DNA of 64,000 bases, taken from positions 15,162 through 79,161 of the forward strand of contig JAVJSD010000134.1 of the NCBI GenBank assembly GCA_040219575.1, given 5' to 3'. The number at the start of each line of letters is the position of its first letter. The first letter of the stretch is position 1. The stretch comes from JAVJSD01 sp040219575. Lineage in GTDB: Bacteria; Planctomycetota; Planctomycetia; Pirellulales; Pirellulaceae. A program made the translations under genes and the position numbers. The notes under the pieces are model-generated. The model saw only the letters and a list, made by a program, of their open reading frames with translations. It did no database searches and was not told the DNA's origin. Below are positions 54,622-63,629 of this stretch, in pieces.

Positions 54622-55857
54622 ATGTCACGTCCCGCGATCATCAACCTCGACCACAACGCCACCACGCCGATCGATCCCCGCGTGGCCGACGTGCTCGAGG
54701 CGTGCCATCGCGCCGCCTACGCGAATCCCTCCAGCCAGCATCAGGCCGGCCGCCGCGCGCGCCGCAAGTTGGAAGACGCCCGCGAAGGCCTGGCCCGCTT
54801 GCTCGGGGCCAACGTCTCCGACATGCACGCCGATCGCCTGGTCTTCACCAGCGGCGCCACCGAGGCCAACAACCTCGCCCTGCTGGGACTCGCCGGTTCT
54901 CCCCCCGGGCGGATCATCATTTCGTCGATCGAGCATCCCAGCGTCGTCGGACCGGCCGAAGAGTTGCAGCGGCGAGGCTTCGAACTCAGCCGAGTGCGCG
55001 CGACCAGCGCGGGCGTGGTCGATGTCGACCACTTGCGTCAGTTGCTCGCGCGGCCGTCGGCCGACGCCGCCGCGCCGCCGATACGACTGGTCAGTGTGAT
55101 GCTGGGCAACAACGAAACGGGCGTGCTGCAACCGATCTCCGAACTCGCGCCGTTATGCGACGCGGCGAACGTGCCGCTGCACACCGACGCCTCGCAGGTC
55201 GTCGGAAAGGCAGCGGTCGACTTCGCCGCGCTCGGCGTCGCCGCGCTCTCCTTCACCGGCCACAAGTTCCACGGGCCCGGGGGCATCGGCGCGCTGCTGC
55301 TTCGCGCGGGCGTTGAACTTCGCCCGCAACTGTTCGGGGGTTTCCAACAGCAGGAGCTGCGCCCGGGCACGGAGTTCGTCGCCCCGGCGATCGCGCTGCA
55401 GCGGGCGCTCGAGTTGTGGCGCGAGGAAGCCGACGAGCGAATCGCCCGGATGACGATGCTCCGCGACCGCTTCGAGATGAACCTGTGCGGGTCGTTGCCG
55501 GGGGTTTCGATCAACGGGGCCGACGCGCCGCGACTGCCGCACACCAGCAACGTGGCCTTCAAAGGGCTCGATCGGCAGGCGTTGTTCATGGCCCTCGACA
55601 TGGCCGCCGTGGCCTGCAGCACCGGGTCGGCCTGTGCCAGCGGCTCCAGCGAACCCTCCCCCACACTGCTGGCGATGGGGTGCGACAAGGCGGCGATCGA
55701 GGGCTCGTTGCGGTTCAGTCTGGGGGCCTTCACGACGACCGCCGAAGTCGACCAGGCCGTGGAGCGTATCTGTTTGGCAGCCAACAACTTACGAAACCAG
55801 AATTCCCCAGGGAATTTCGCCGCGACGTCTCGTCAGGCGGGCGAAAAACCGCTATAA
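54622..55857 (+). CDS. Cysteine desulfurase (IscS/NifS family)
   Basis: 411 residues. PLP enzyme with LDHNATTPIDPRV (14-26), FTSGATEANNLALLG, LNETGVLQP-type segment (MLGNNETGVLQPI), HTDASQ and SFTGHKFHGPGGIG carrying the Lys that binds PLP, and the flexible catalytic loop GSACASGSSEPS with the active Cys. It releases sulfur from cysteine for Fe-S clusters and thio-modified tRNA. No iscU or other Fe-S gene is adjacent. The start codon is ATG 54622. Confidence 0.93.
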   Translation: MSRPAIINLDHNATTPIDPRVADVLEACHRAAYANPSSQHQAGRRARRKLEDAREGLARLLGANVSDMHADRLVFTSGATEANNLALLGLAGSPPGRIIISSIEHPSVVGPAEELQRRGFELSRVRATSAGVVDVDHLRQLLARPSADAAAPPIRLVSVMLGNNETGVLQPISELAPLCDAANVPLHTDASQVVGKAAVDFAALGVAALSFTGHKFHGPGGIGALLLRAGVELRPQLFGGFQQQELRPGTEFVAPAIALQRALELWREEADERIARMTMLRDRFEMNLCGSLPGVSINGADAPRLPHTSNVAFKGLDRQALFMALDMAAVACSTGSACASGSSEPSPTLLAMGCDKAAIEGSLRFSLGAFTTTAEVDQAVERICLAANNLRNQNSPGNFAATSRQAGEKPL

Positions 55858-55858
55858 T
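55830..55858 (+). promoter_or_regulatory. Likely dnaA promoter
   Basis: TCGTCA (55830-55835), 17-base spacer and a perfect TATAAT (55853-55858), which overlaps the stop codon of the cysteine desulfurase gene. The dnaA start at 56038 is about 170 bases downstream. Confidence 0.75.
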
Positions 55859-56037
55859 CCCGGTTTCGACCACGGTGGGTTTTTCGGCTCTCCGCCAACG
55901 GGTGAAAACTCGCGGCGACCCCCGTCCGGCGGCTGCAATTCGCCGGACCTGGCCGCCCCCAATGTCCTCCTCTCCCCGGTCGCGGAGACCGTTCGTTCAA
56001 GACCATTGCGCCGGCTTTTACCGGCAACGGAGTCTGG

Positions 56038-57108
56038 GTGGTCACCGGCGTTTTTTCGATTTCACTCGACGCGCCCCCGGCGGCGTCGCAGAGTTCCACC
56101 AGCAACGAACCGCGTCAAACAGCGCCCTTGCAGGAGTTCATTTCCGGCAAGGAGAACGCGCTGGCGCGGGTCGCCGCCGACGACCTGCTGCGCGGTCGAC
56201 GGTTCAACCCCTTGGTCTTCTGCGGCGAGCCCGGCACCGGCAAGTCGCATCTCTGCCGGGGCCTGGTCGCGCGTTGGAAGCGCGAGAACCCCAAGTCGCG
56301 CGTGCTGGTCATTCACGGCGCCGACTTCACCCGCCAATACGCCGCCGCCGTCGATGCCGACGCCGTCGCCGACTTCCGCCGCAAGTACCGCCGCCTCGAT
56401 CTGCTGCTGCTGGAGAACCTCACGGAACTGGCCTCGAAGATGCCCGCCCAGCAGGAATTGATCAGCACGCTCGACCACCTGATCACCAACGACCGCCGGG
56501 TGCTGGTCACCTCCACCAGGTTGCCCGCGAAAATCGCCAAACTCGCCCCGGGACTCGCCAGTCGGCTTTCCTCGGGTTTGATGGTGCCGCTCACGCGGCC
56601 CGCCGTCAAACCACGCCGCGCCATCCTCCAGCGGCTGGCCGACGCCCATCGCGTTCAGTTCACCTCGGCCGCGCTCGACGCCATCGCCAATCAGTTCGAG
56701 GCCACCGTCCCCGAACTCAACCACGTCGTCGTGACGCTCGCCCTCCAGGCTGAAGGCAATGGCGGCAAGATCGACGTCGAAGCCGTGCAGAACTACCTGG
56801 CCGCGGACGACACCGACAATACGCCCACGCTCCGCACCATCACCAGCCGCGTGGCCCGCTACTTCAAACTCAAGTCGGCCGATTTGAAGGGCGCCACCCG
56901 CCGGCAAGCGGTCGTTCGGGCGCGGGGCGTGGCGATGTTGCTGGCCCGGCAGTTGACCGGCAAGAGTCTCGACGAGGTCGGTCGGCACTACGGCGGCCGC
57001 GATCACACCACCGTGCTGCACGCCTGCCGCAAGACCGAATCGCTGCTGGCCGACGACCCCGCCACCCGCCAGGCCGTCGAGGAGATCAAAACCCAACTCA
57101 CCGCCTGA
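56038..57108 (+). CDS. dnaA: Chromosomal replication initiator DnaA, without domain I
   Basis: 356 residues, about 100 fewer than usual. The AAA+ domain has Walker A GEPGTGKS (63-70); the Walker B position reads LDLLLLENL, with Glu-Asn where Asp-Asp is usual. Domain IV ends with GGRDHTTVLHACRK, the DnaA-box-binding signature. Residues 1-30 are a short unstructured lead instead of the roughly 80-residue domain I that binds DnaB and other partners. The frame is closed by a TGA at 55903-55905, leaving no room for domain I. The start is a GTG; DnaA initiates replication at oriC. Confidence 0.93.
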   Translation: MVTGVFSISLDAPPAASQSSTSNEPRQTAPLQEFISGKENALARVAADDLLRGRRFNPLVFCGEPGTGKSHLCRGLVARWKRENPKSRVLVIHGADFTRQYAAAVDADAVADFRRKYRRLDLLLLENLTELASKMPAQQELISTLDHLITNDRRVLVTSTRLPAKIAKLAPGLASRLSSGLMVPLTRPAVKPRRAILQRLADAHRVQFTSAALDAIANQFEATVPELNHVVVTLALQAEGNGGKIDVEAVQNYLAADDTDNTPTLRTITSRVARYFKLKSADLKGATRRQAVVRARGVAMLLARQLTGKSLDEVGRHYGGRDHTTVLHACRKTESLLADDPATRQAVEEIKTQLTA

Positions 57109-57562
57109 GAGCATGAGCCCACACGAACAACGAAATTCGACCCAAATGAATCGTCTAACGGCAAGCCGACGAATGCGTCGGCGGATCGTTAGAAGGATGC
57201 GACCATCGGTTACAGGATCGTGCGCACCTGTCGCCCTTGGCTCAGCACGATCGAAACGCCTCGGAAGTGGAAAACCTGTCGCCATGGCGTTTGCATCCGT
57301 CACGAAAATCGCTCGTTCGACAGCCCACACCATTGAACGCCCGAACCATCGCCCCCGCGCGACAAACCACCAACCAGACGCCAACCGCTCCGCAACAGGT
57401 TTTCCACCACACGAACGATCGCCCAAGAGCAAGCCAGTACGTCGCTTAGCCGCCGCCCGCCGCGGTTATCGACAGCCGCCGCCGATGCATTCCTACTACT
57501 GCTCTTGTTCAAGAAACTAGAAGAAGAAAACAAGACCCACCAATCACGTTGAAAGCCCGGCC
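57109..57562. other. Candidate replication origin (oriC) between dnaA and dnaN
   Basis: 454 bases without a gene, between dnaA and dnaN, the usual oriC position. TTATCGACA (57466-57474) differs from the DnaA box TTATCCACA at one position. ACAGGTTTTCCAC (57395-57407) and its exact inverse GTGGAAAACCTGT (57267-57279) carry TTTTCCAC, a DnaA-box variant, in opposite orientations. An A-rich run (57514-57542) lies before dnaN and could be the unwinding element. A TTAACGGCAAGCCGA-type palindromic repeat occupies 57150-57195. Inference; not tested. Confidence 0.55.
57150..57195. repeat. TTAACGGCAAGCCGA-family palindrome
   Basis: CTAACGGCAAGCCGACG-AATG-CGTCGGC...CGTTAG pairs with itself as a hairpin with a small side loop. 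Related copies are at 20570-20668 and 58738-58770. Confidence 0.8.
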
Positions 57563-58678
57563 ATGAAGATCACCTTCGATCGCGAACGCGTGCTCCACGC
57601 TTTTCAGTCCGTCGCCAGCGTCGTGCCGACGCGCAGTCCCAAGGCGATTCTCAAGAACGTCAAGCTCGACGCCGCCGACAACCAGCTCGTCGTCAGCGCC
57701 ACCGACATGGAGGTCGGCATCCGCATCGAGGTTGGCGATATCGAGGTCGAGGCCGGCGGCAGCGTGCTCGTGCCGGTCGATCGCTTCGGTTCGATCCTTC
57801 GCGAATCGACCGACGAAAAGCTCCGCATCGAAACCACCGACAAGGGGATCAGCGTCCGCGGCGATCGCAGCCGCTTCAGCCTCCCTTCGGAAAACCCGGA
57901 GGAATTCCCCGTCGTCGCCAGCTTCGAGGAGGAGAAATTCCACGAGATCCCCATTCGCCTGTTCCGCGAAATGATCCGCCGCACGCTGTTCGCCACCGAC
58001 ACCGAAAGCAGCCGTTACGCCCTCGGCGGCGTGCTGCTGGAGATGGAGGCGGAGAAGATCACCGCCGTCGGCACCGATGGCCGGCGGTTGGCCAAGATGG
58101 AAGGCCCGGCCCGCGCCGTCAACGGACACGGCTCCGGCGACACGATGACCATCGTCCCCACCCGGGCCATGCAGCTCATGGAGCGGACCACCAGCGACGG
58201 CGACACCGAAGTGCAAATCGCCGCCCGCGCCAACGACATTCTGGTGAAGACGCCCAACACCACGATCTACGCGCGGCTGGTCGAGGGCCGTTTCCCCAAG
58301 TGGCGCGACGTGTTCCCCAAACGCACCAGCGCCGTGCAGATCGAAATGACGGTCGGCCCGCTCTACTCGGCCCTGCGGCAGGCGGCGGTGGTGGTCAGCG
58401 ACGACAGCCGCGGCGTCGATTTCAAATTCGGCGACGGCACGTTGATGCTTTCCGCCTCCACCTCCGACCTGGGCCAGTCCGAGGTCGAACTGCCGATTCC
58501 CTACAACGGCGAATCGATCATCGTCACGCTCGACCACCGCTACGTGGCCGACTTCCTGAAAGTGCTCGACGCCGAGCGCACCTTCACGTTCGAAATTGAA
58601 AGCCCCGACGCGGCCGCCCTGTGCAGCACCGACGACGGCTACGGCTACGTCATCATGCCCCTGGCCCGCGACCGTTGA
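57563..58678 (+). CDS. dnaN: DNA polymerase III beta subunit (sliding clamp)
   Basis: 371 residues, normal length. Three clamp domains are seen; conserved places include KNVKLDA, VPVDRFGSILRE, TDTESSRYALGGVLLE, AVGTDGRRLA and the C-terminal DDGYGYVIMPL, which forms the peptide-binding cleft. It forms the ring that holds the polymerase on DNA. It follows the candidate oriC and precedes the DUF721 gene in the typical dnaA-dnaN order. Confidence 0.97.
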   Translation: MKITFDRERVLHAFQSVASVVPTRSPKAILKNVKLDAADNQLVVSATDMEVGIRIEVGDIEVEAGGSVLVPVDRFGSILRESTDEKLRIETTDKGISVRGDRSRFSLPSENPEEFPVVASFEEEKFHEIPIRLFREMIRRTLFATDTESSRYALGGVLLEMEAEKITAVGTDGRRLAKMEGPARAVNGHGSGDTMTIVPTRAMQLMERTTSDGDTEVQIAARANDILVKTPNTTIYARLVEGRFPKWRDVFPKRTSAVQIEMTVGPLYSALRQAAVVVSDDSRGVDFKFGDGTLMLSASTSDLGQSEVELPIPYNGESIIVTLDHRYVADFLKVLDAERTFTFEIESPDAAALCSTDDGYGYVIMPLARDR

Positions 58679-58737
58679 TCGATCCCCCAAGCCGACGGCT
58701 CGCCGTCGTAGGGCGGGCTTCCGGCCTGCCACAACCA

Positions 58738-58770
58738 AACTCGTTTAGCGGCAAGCCGAAGGCGACGGCG
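58738..58770 (+). repeat. TTTAGCGGCAAGCCGAAGG repeat
   Basis: CTCGTTTAGCGGCAAGCCGA then AGGCGACGGCG, the same family as 20570 and 57150. A GGGCGGGCTTCCGGCCTGCC repeat lies just left of it (58706-58730). Together they fill the dnaN to DUF721-gene gap. Confidence 0.8.
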
Positions 58771-58908
58771 TACACACAACGTTCTTCCACAAAACAGCCT
58801 GGAACAAGCGGAGCGAAGTTTCGGCAAGAAGCGCTTAACCGCCCGAACATCACACACGACCCCGCCGGAACGCCCGTTGGTTGTTCCGGCCTACGACGGA
58901 GCACCTCT

Positions 58909-59265
58909 TTGACCGCACGACGCGCTGCTTCGAAACCGCAATCCAACCAACCAAAACCCGCCGAGCCGCGCGGACCGCGGCCGATCGCCGATATCGTCAA
59001 CCAACTGCTGGCCCGTCGCGGCTACGCCCGGATTCAATCGATCAGCGCCTGCGAGGAGGCCTGGAAGGAGGCCGCCGGCGCCCACCTCGCACCGCACACT
59101 CGCCCGGGGAACATCCGCCGCGGCGTGCTGGAAATAACCGTCCGCAACTCCACCGTCCTCCAGGAACTCACGTTCCAGAAAAAACCGTTGCTCAAGAAAC
59201 TCCAAAGCCTCGTCGCCGACGAAAACATCCGCGACCTCAAATTCCGCGTCGGCGCCCTCGACTAA
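58909..59265 (+). CDS. DUF721 (DciA-like) protein, TTG start
   Basis: 118 residues: an unstructured basic leader of about 25 residues (ARRAASKPQSNQPK), then the DUF721 fold (IADIVNQLLARRGYARIQSI, WKEAAGAHLAPHTRPGNIRR, VRNSTVLQELTFQKKPLLKKL). DciA-type members load or assist the replicative helicase in bacteria lacking DnaC. It lies between dnaN and gyrB, where recF and a DUF721 gene are often found. There is no ATG in place; TTG 58909 has GGAG seven bases upstream and is the best start. Confidence 0.85.
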   Translation: MTARRAASKPQSNQPKPAEPRGPRPIADIVNQLLARRGYARIQSISACEEAWKEAAGAHLAPHTRPGNIRRGVLEITVRNSTVLQELTFQKKPLLKKLQSLVADENIRDLKFRVGALD

Positions 59266-59316
59266 CGACATATCACCCAAGCCGACGTAGGGCAGGCTTC
59301 CAGCCTGCCGGAACCT

Positions 59317-59384
59317 GTAGCGGAACTCGTGAGAGTTCCGAGGAGTGTTAAAACGCGTTCGGAAGTCTCACGACTTCCGCTACT
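59317..59384. repeat. Paired GAACTCGTGAGAGTTC / GAAGTCTCACGACTTC repeat
   Basis: Full copy in the spacer between the DUF721 gene and gyrB. Adjacent to the left (59286-59312) is a GTAGGGCAGGCTTCCAGCCT repeat. Confidence 0.9.
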
Positions 59385-59472
59385 TCGCCGGAACGCCCCC
59401 AACCGTTCCGGCCCACCGCGGGCCGAGCCCGCCACCAACCGCACACGGACGTCCCCAACCCCAAGGTCAGCC

Positions 59473-62055
59473 ATGAACGACGAAAATCAGTCGAACCCGT
59501 CAGAAGAACCCAGCACCCCGTCGTCGGAGAATCCCGTCTCCGAGCCGAAGAAAACCACGCCCGAACAGTTCGCCCGCGGCAACTCCGAATATACGCCGGA
59601 GGACCTCCAGCATCTCTCCGACCTGGAGCATGTCCGCGAACGGCCGAGCATGTACATCGGCGACACCACCGGCCGCGGCCTGCACCACCTCGTCTACGAA
59701 GTGGTCGACAACTCCATCGACGAGGCCATGGCCGGCTACGCCAACGCGGTCAGCGTGACCATCAACAACGACGGCTCGGTCACCGTCGAGGACGACGGCC
59801 GCGGCATCCCCGTCGAAACGCACAAGCAACTCACCGAGGAGCTCGGCCGCGACGTGTCGACCCTCGAGGGCGTGATGACCGTCCTCAAGTTCGGCGGCAA
59901 GTTCGAAAAGGGCGCCTATCAAACCTCCGGCGGCCTGCACGGCGTGGGCGTCACCGTGGTCAACTTCCTCAGCGAATGGTGCGAGGTGGAAGTCTACCGC
60001 GACGGCCACGTCTACGAGCAGGAATACGAACGCGGCGTGCCGATGGGCCCGGTCAACCGCGTCGGCGCCACCAAGAAGATCGGCACCAAGACCACCTTCA
60101 AGCCCGACTCGCAGATCTTCCAGACCACCAAGTTCGTCTACGACACCATCCGCAACCGCCTGCAGGAGCTGGCCTTTTTGAACAAGGGCGTGCGGATCCG
60201 CTGCAAGGACGAGCGCAGCGGCGACAGCGACGAGTACCACTACGAGCGCGGCATCCTCGAGTTCGTCGACCACCTCAACCGCGCCAGCGAACCGCTGCAC
60301 GCCGAAATCGTGCACTTCGGCGGCGAGTCGGACGACGGCCAGGGGGGCATGGTCGGCTTCGAGATCGCCATGCAGTACACCGGCGAGCTGACCGAGAACG
60401 TCCGCTCGTATGTGAACAACATCCACACCATGGAGGGCGGCACCCACGTCTCTGGCTTCCGCAGCGCGCTCACGCGCACGCTCAACAGCTACGGCAAGAA
60501 GGAGAACATGTTCAAGGATCTCGTCCCCACCGGCGACGACTTCCGCGAAGGCCTGACCGCCGTCATCTCGCTCCGCGTGCCGCATCCGCAGTTCGAAGGC
60601 CAGACCAAGACCAAGCTCGGCAACAACGAGGTCGAGGGCATCGTCATTTCCGCCGTCGGCGAGCACCTCTCCCGCTTCATGGAGGAGAACCCCAAGGTCG
60701 CCAAGACCATCCTCCGCAAGGGCCTGCTCGCCGCCGAAGCCCGCGAAGCGGCCCGTAAGGCCCGCCAGGCCGTCATCGAGCGCAAAGGCGCCCTGGGCGG
60801 CGGCGGCCTGCCCGGCAAGCTCCGCGACTGCATCAGCAACGAGATGGAGAAGTGCGAGCTGTACCTGGTGGAAGGCGACTCGGCCGGCGGCAGCGCCGAA
60901 GGGGGCCGGCTCCGCGAGTTCCAGGCCATCCTGCCGCTGCGGGGCAAGATCATCAACGCCTACAAGTCGCGCGAAGACAAGGTGCTCGACAACGCCGAAG
61001 TGCGGGCCATGATCCAGGCCATCGGCGCCGGCATCGGGCCCGAGCAGGATGTGAGCAAGCGCCGCTACGGCAAGGTGATCATCATGACCGACGCCGACGT
61101 CGACGGCTCGCACATCCGCACGCTGCTGCTCTGCTTCTTCTACCGGCAGATGTACCAGCTGGTGGCCGGCGGGCATGTGTACGTCGCCCAGCCGCCGCTG
61201 TTCCGCGTCGTCCGCGGCAAGAAGGACAACTACTACGTGCAGACCGACGAGGAGATGAAAGACCAGCTCCTCGAGCGCGGCCTCGGCGACAGCCGCCTCG
61301 AACCGGGCGACGGCCGCGAGATCGCCGGCGACGAGATGACCCGGCTTTGCCGCACGCTGGCCGGCATGGAGGACGCGCTGTTGGCGCTGGAGCGCCGCGG
61401 CGTGAGCCTCAAGATGCACGCGCAGCGCACCACCGACGGCCGGCTGCCGCTGTTCCATGTGTTCGTCGGCCGCGACGAGCACTGGTTCAACAGCCGCACC
61501 GAGCTGGAGGAATTCGTGCAGGCCCACGAGGCGGCCGGCGGCGACGAGATGCGCGTCAGCAGCGACCAGGACGCCGAGCCGGCCGAAAACGGCAACGGCA
61601 ATGGCGAGCCGGTCAGCACCGGCCCGCGTCTGCACATCACCGAGTTGCACGAGGTCCGCACGATCAACACGGGCCTGAAGGACCTCGCCACGCACGGCTT
61701 CGACGTGCAATCGCTGATCCCGCAGGAGCGGACCGGCGAAGAGGCCCCCCGCTACATCCTCCGCCGCGGCGAGAACGAGATCGCGCTGAGCGACCTCCGC
61801 GGCCTGCTAAACGCCGTCCGCGACGCCGGCCAGCGCGGCCTGACCATCACCCGCTTCAAAGGCCTCGGCGAGATGAACGCGGAAGAACTCCGCGAAACCA
61901 CCCTCGACCCCGCCAACCGCACGTTAATTCAAGTCCAAATGAAAGACGCCGCCGCCGCCGACGACCTCTTCCGAATCCTGATGGGCGACAAAGTCGAACC
62001 CAGGCGCGAATTCATCGAGAAGCATGCGCTGGAGGTGAAGAATTTGGATGTGTAG
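59473..62055 (+). CDS. gyrB: DNA gyrase subunit B
   Basis: 860 residues. A Ser/Pro/Glu-rich leader of about 30 residues precedes the GHKL ATPase (LEHVRERPSMYIGDT near 49, VDNSIDEAMAG, EDDGRGIPV, GGLHGVGVTVVN), the transducer, the Toprim domain (YLVEGDSAGGSAEGGR near 460, DADVDGSHIRTLLL) and the tail (RFKGLGEMNAEEL). An acidic insertion of about 170 residues lies within Toprim, as in enterobacterial GyrB, here with an Asn/Gly-rich stretch. GyrB supplies the ATPase for negative supercoiling. gyrA is not the next gene, unlike the commonest arrangement. Confidence 0.97.
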   Translation: MNDENQSNPSEEPSTPSSENPVSEPKKTTPEQFARGNSEYTPEDLQHLSDLEHVRERPSMYIGDTTGRGLHHLVYEVVDNSIDEAMAGYANAVSVTINNDGSVTVEDDGRGIPVETHKQLTEELGRDVSTLEGVMTVLKFGGKFEKGAYQTSGGLHGVGVTVVNFLSEWCEVEVYRDGHVYEQEYERGVPMGPVNRVGATKKIGTKTTFKPDSQIFQTTKFVYDTIRNRLQELAFLNKGVRIRCKDERSGDSDEYHYERGILEFVDHLNRASEPLHAEIVHFGGESDDGQGGMVGFEIAMQYTGELTENVRSYVNNIHTMEGGTHVSGFRSALTRTLNSYGKKENMFKDLVPTGDDFREGLTAVISLRVPHPQFEGQTKTKLGNNEVEGIVISAVGEHLSRFMEENPKVAKTILRKGLLAAEAREAARKARQAVIERKGALGGGGLPGKLRDCISNEMEKCELYLVEGDSAGGSAEGGRLREFQAILPLRGKIINAYKSREDKVLDNAEVRAMIQAIGAGIGPEQDVSKRRYGKVIIMTDADVDGSHIRTLLLCFFYRQMYQLVAGGHVYVAQPPLFRVVRGKKDNYYVQTDEEMKDQLLERGLGDSRLEPGDGREIAGDEMTRLCRTLAGMEDALLALERRGVSLKMHAQRTTDGRLPLFHVFVGRDEHWFNSRTELEEFVQAHEAAGGDEMRVSSDQDAEPAENGNGNGEPVSTGPRLHITELHEVRTINTGLKDLATHGFDVQSLIPQERTGEEAPRYILRRGENEIALSDLRGLLNAVRDAGQRGLTITRFKGLGEMNAEELRETTLDPANRTLIQVQMKDAAAADDLFRILMGDKVEPRREFIEKHALEVKNLDV

Positions 62056-62108
62056 ATGAAATCATTATGCTGTAGTTCATGTGTTTTCTGAGAGAAGCTA
62101 CTTGACGT

Positions 62109-62131
62109 GAGCATCCAGATACAGGATGCTC
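62109..62131 (+). terminator. Hairpin after gyrB, possible terminator
   Basis: GAGCATCC-AGATACA-GGATGCTC is an eight-pair perfect hairpin 54 bases after gyrB. No T run follows, so termination is only a guess. Confidence 0.35.
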
Positions 62132-62257
62132 AATCCTGTAACCGTTCCGGATGGGATGGTGGTTTAGATCGCTGGACAGCGTTCGGAGAAAGTAGCGATG
62201 TTCGCTCTTGCGCCTGCTATGCGCCGCCATCCCTCTATATTCTCTGAGGGGGAACCC

Positions 62258-63580
62258 GTGTCTGGGAAATCACTAATCCTGCGCTTCGATGACGTTTTGC
62301 ACCAGGACTCGTACTCCATTCAGCGCCTCTACGGCCTAATCAACGCGACCAATTTTGTGAAGCTTGTGGCAGCGCTCGACCTTCGAGCAGACCCGCGTGA
62401 GTCAAAGACCGGGCCCGTTACGGACGACATTCGTGAAAGTCTAGAACGTACGCCGGACCTATTTCAGTTCAAGTCAAAGGGAATCCTCGTCGCAGCGGGC
62501 GCGTGCCGCCATCTTGAACGGCAGCGGTGCGAGTTAAAGTTTAATGACCTTGAAATTGAGGGCGTCTTGGACGGTGGTCATAATACTTTGGCCCTAGCGC
62601 TGTTTCTTCTGGACCAAGTTGTTGAGCATCCCCGCGAAGTTAAGTTAATCAAGATCTGGTCCGATTTGAGCCCGGTCTGGGAGCGCTATTCGGACGAGGT
62701 ACAGGAGGTCGCCAGAGAGCAAGAGTTTCTAATCCCTGTCGAAGTTCTGTACCCGACCGATGGATGTGAAGAAGAATTCATTTCAAACATCCTTGAGATC
62801 GCACAAGCCCGCAACAACAACGCTCAGTTGACGGCTGAAACCAAAGCGCACAAAGCCGGCTACTACGACGTTCTTAAGGAATGTCTCGACCCGCGCGTCG
62901 CGGATTTGGTTGAGTGGAAGACTAACGACGGAGGGAAAATCAAGTCGAAGGATCTTGTTGCTCTTGCGCTGATTCCACTTTCCTTGGTGAGTCGTGAAGA
63001 AACCGGGATAGAAATCAATCCAACGCTTATCTACAGCAGCAAAGGCAACTGCGTTCGCCTCTTCAGTGAGATATTTGAGCACGAGAACGTGTCTGTGGCC
63101 GATGGGCCAGTACGGCGGTTGGTCAACGAGCGTGTCCGAAACGCTCTGTCACTGCTTCGAGATCTTCCTCGACTCTATGACCTCATCTACCGAAAATTCC
63201 CTACTGCATACAACCACGCTTCACCAGGATTTGGCCGTATTCAATGTGTGAAACACAAAGAGGGTAAACCGGTTTTCCGAACCAAATACTACGGCGAGAA
63301 AACAGGCTATCGCTATCCTGATGGATTTATTATGCCGCTGCTCTATGGTTTGCGAGAACTGATTAGTGTCTCCGGGGACAACGTCACGTGGCATGTTGAC
63401 CCATTTCAATTCCTCGATAAGTGGCTTGACGAGATCGTGGAGCCATACCGTGAATTTGTAATTGTCATGGCGGCGTCTTACGACCCTCAGAAGGTCGGCA
63501 AGACACACGCGTCGTATAAATTTGCTGCCAAGGAATTCGCGACGGCTGTCCAGAAAGGAGGCGCAAAGCAGTTGTTCTAG
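62258..63580 (+). CDS. AIPR-like protein (abortive-infection phage resistance family)
   Basis: 440 residues from the preferred GTG start. The layout is that of AIPR-type proteins: INATNFVKLVAALDLRADPR, an ESLERTPDLFQFKSKGILV segment, GVLDGGHNTLALALFLLD (related in position to the DGQHR motif of DndB-like proteins), and ARNNNAQLTAETKAHKAGY. The C-terminal half has no motif I know. The GTG at 62258 has GAGGGG five bases upstream; in-frame ATGs at 62198 and 62219 lack a ribosome site. GC is close to 50%, against about 65% around it, which points to acquisition. The assignment rests on motif order, not a search. Confidence 0.65.
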   Translation: MSGKSLILRFDDVLHQDSYSIQRLYGLINATNFVKLVAALDLRADPRESKTGPVTDDIRESLERTPDLFQFKSKGILVAAGACRHLERQRCELKFNDLEIEGVLDGGHNTLALALFLLDQVVEHPREVKLIKIWSDLSPVWERYSDEVQEVAREQEFLIPVEVLYPTDGCEEEFISNILEIAQARNNNAQLTAETKAHKAGYYDVLKECLDPRVADLVEWKTNDGGKIKSKDLVALALIPLSLVSREETGIEINPTLIYSSKGNCVRLFSEIFEHENVSVADGPVRRLVNERVRNALSLLRDLPRLYDLIYRKFPTAYNHASPGFGRIQCVKHKEGKPVFRTKYYGEKTGYRYPDGFIMPLLYGLRELISVSGDNVTWHVDPFQFLDKWLDEIVEPYREFVIVMAASYDPQKVGKTHASYKFAAKEFATAVQKGGAKQLF

Positions 63581-63629
63581 CGCGATTTGCTGAAATGGAG
63601 TAGTATTCCCTACGAATGGAGTTAGTAGA

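Noticed and set aside
59500..61710. A 736-codon open frame on the minus strand opposite gyrB
   Set aside because: It is antisense to a clearly conserved gyrB; long antisense frames are expected at this GC content and the protein is a Val/Asp/Ala/His-rich mirror sequence with no known domain.
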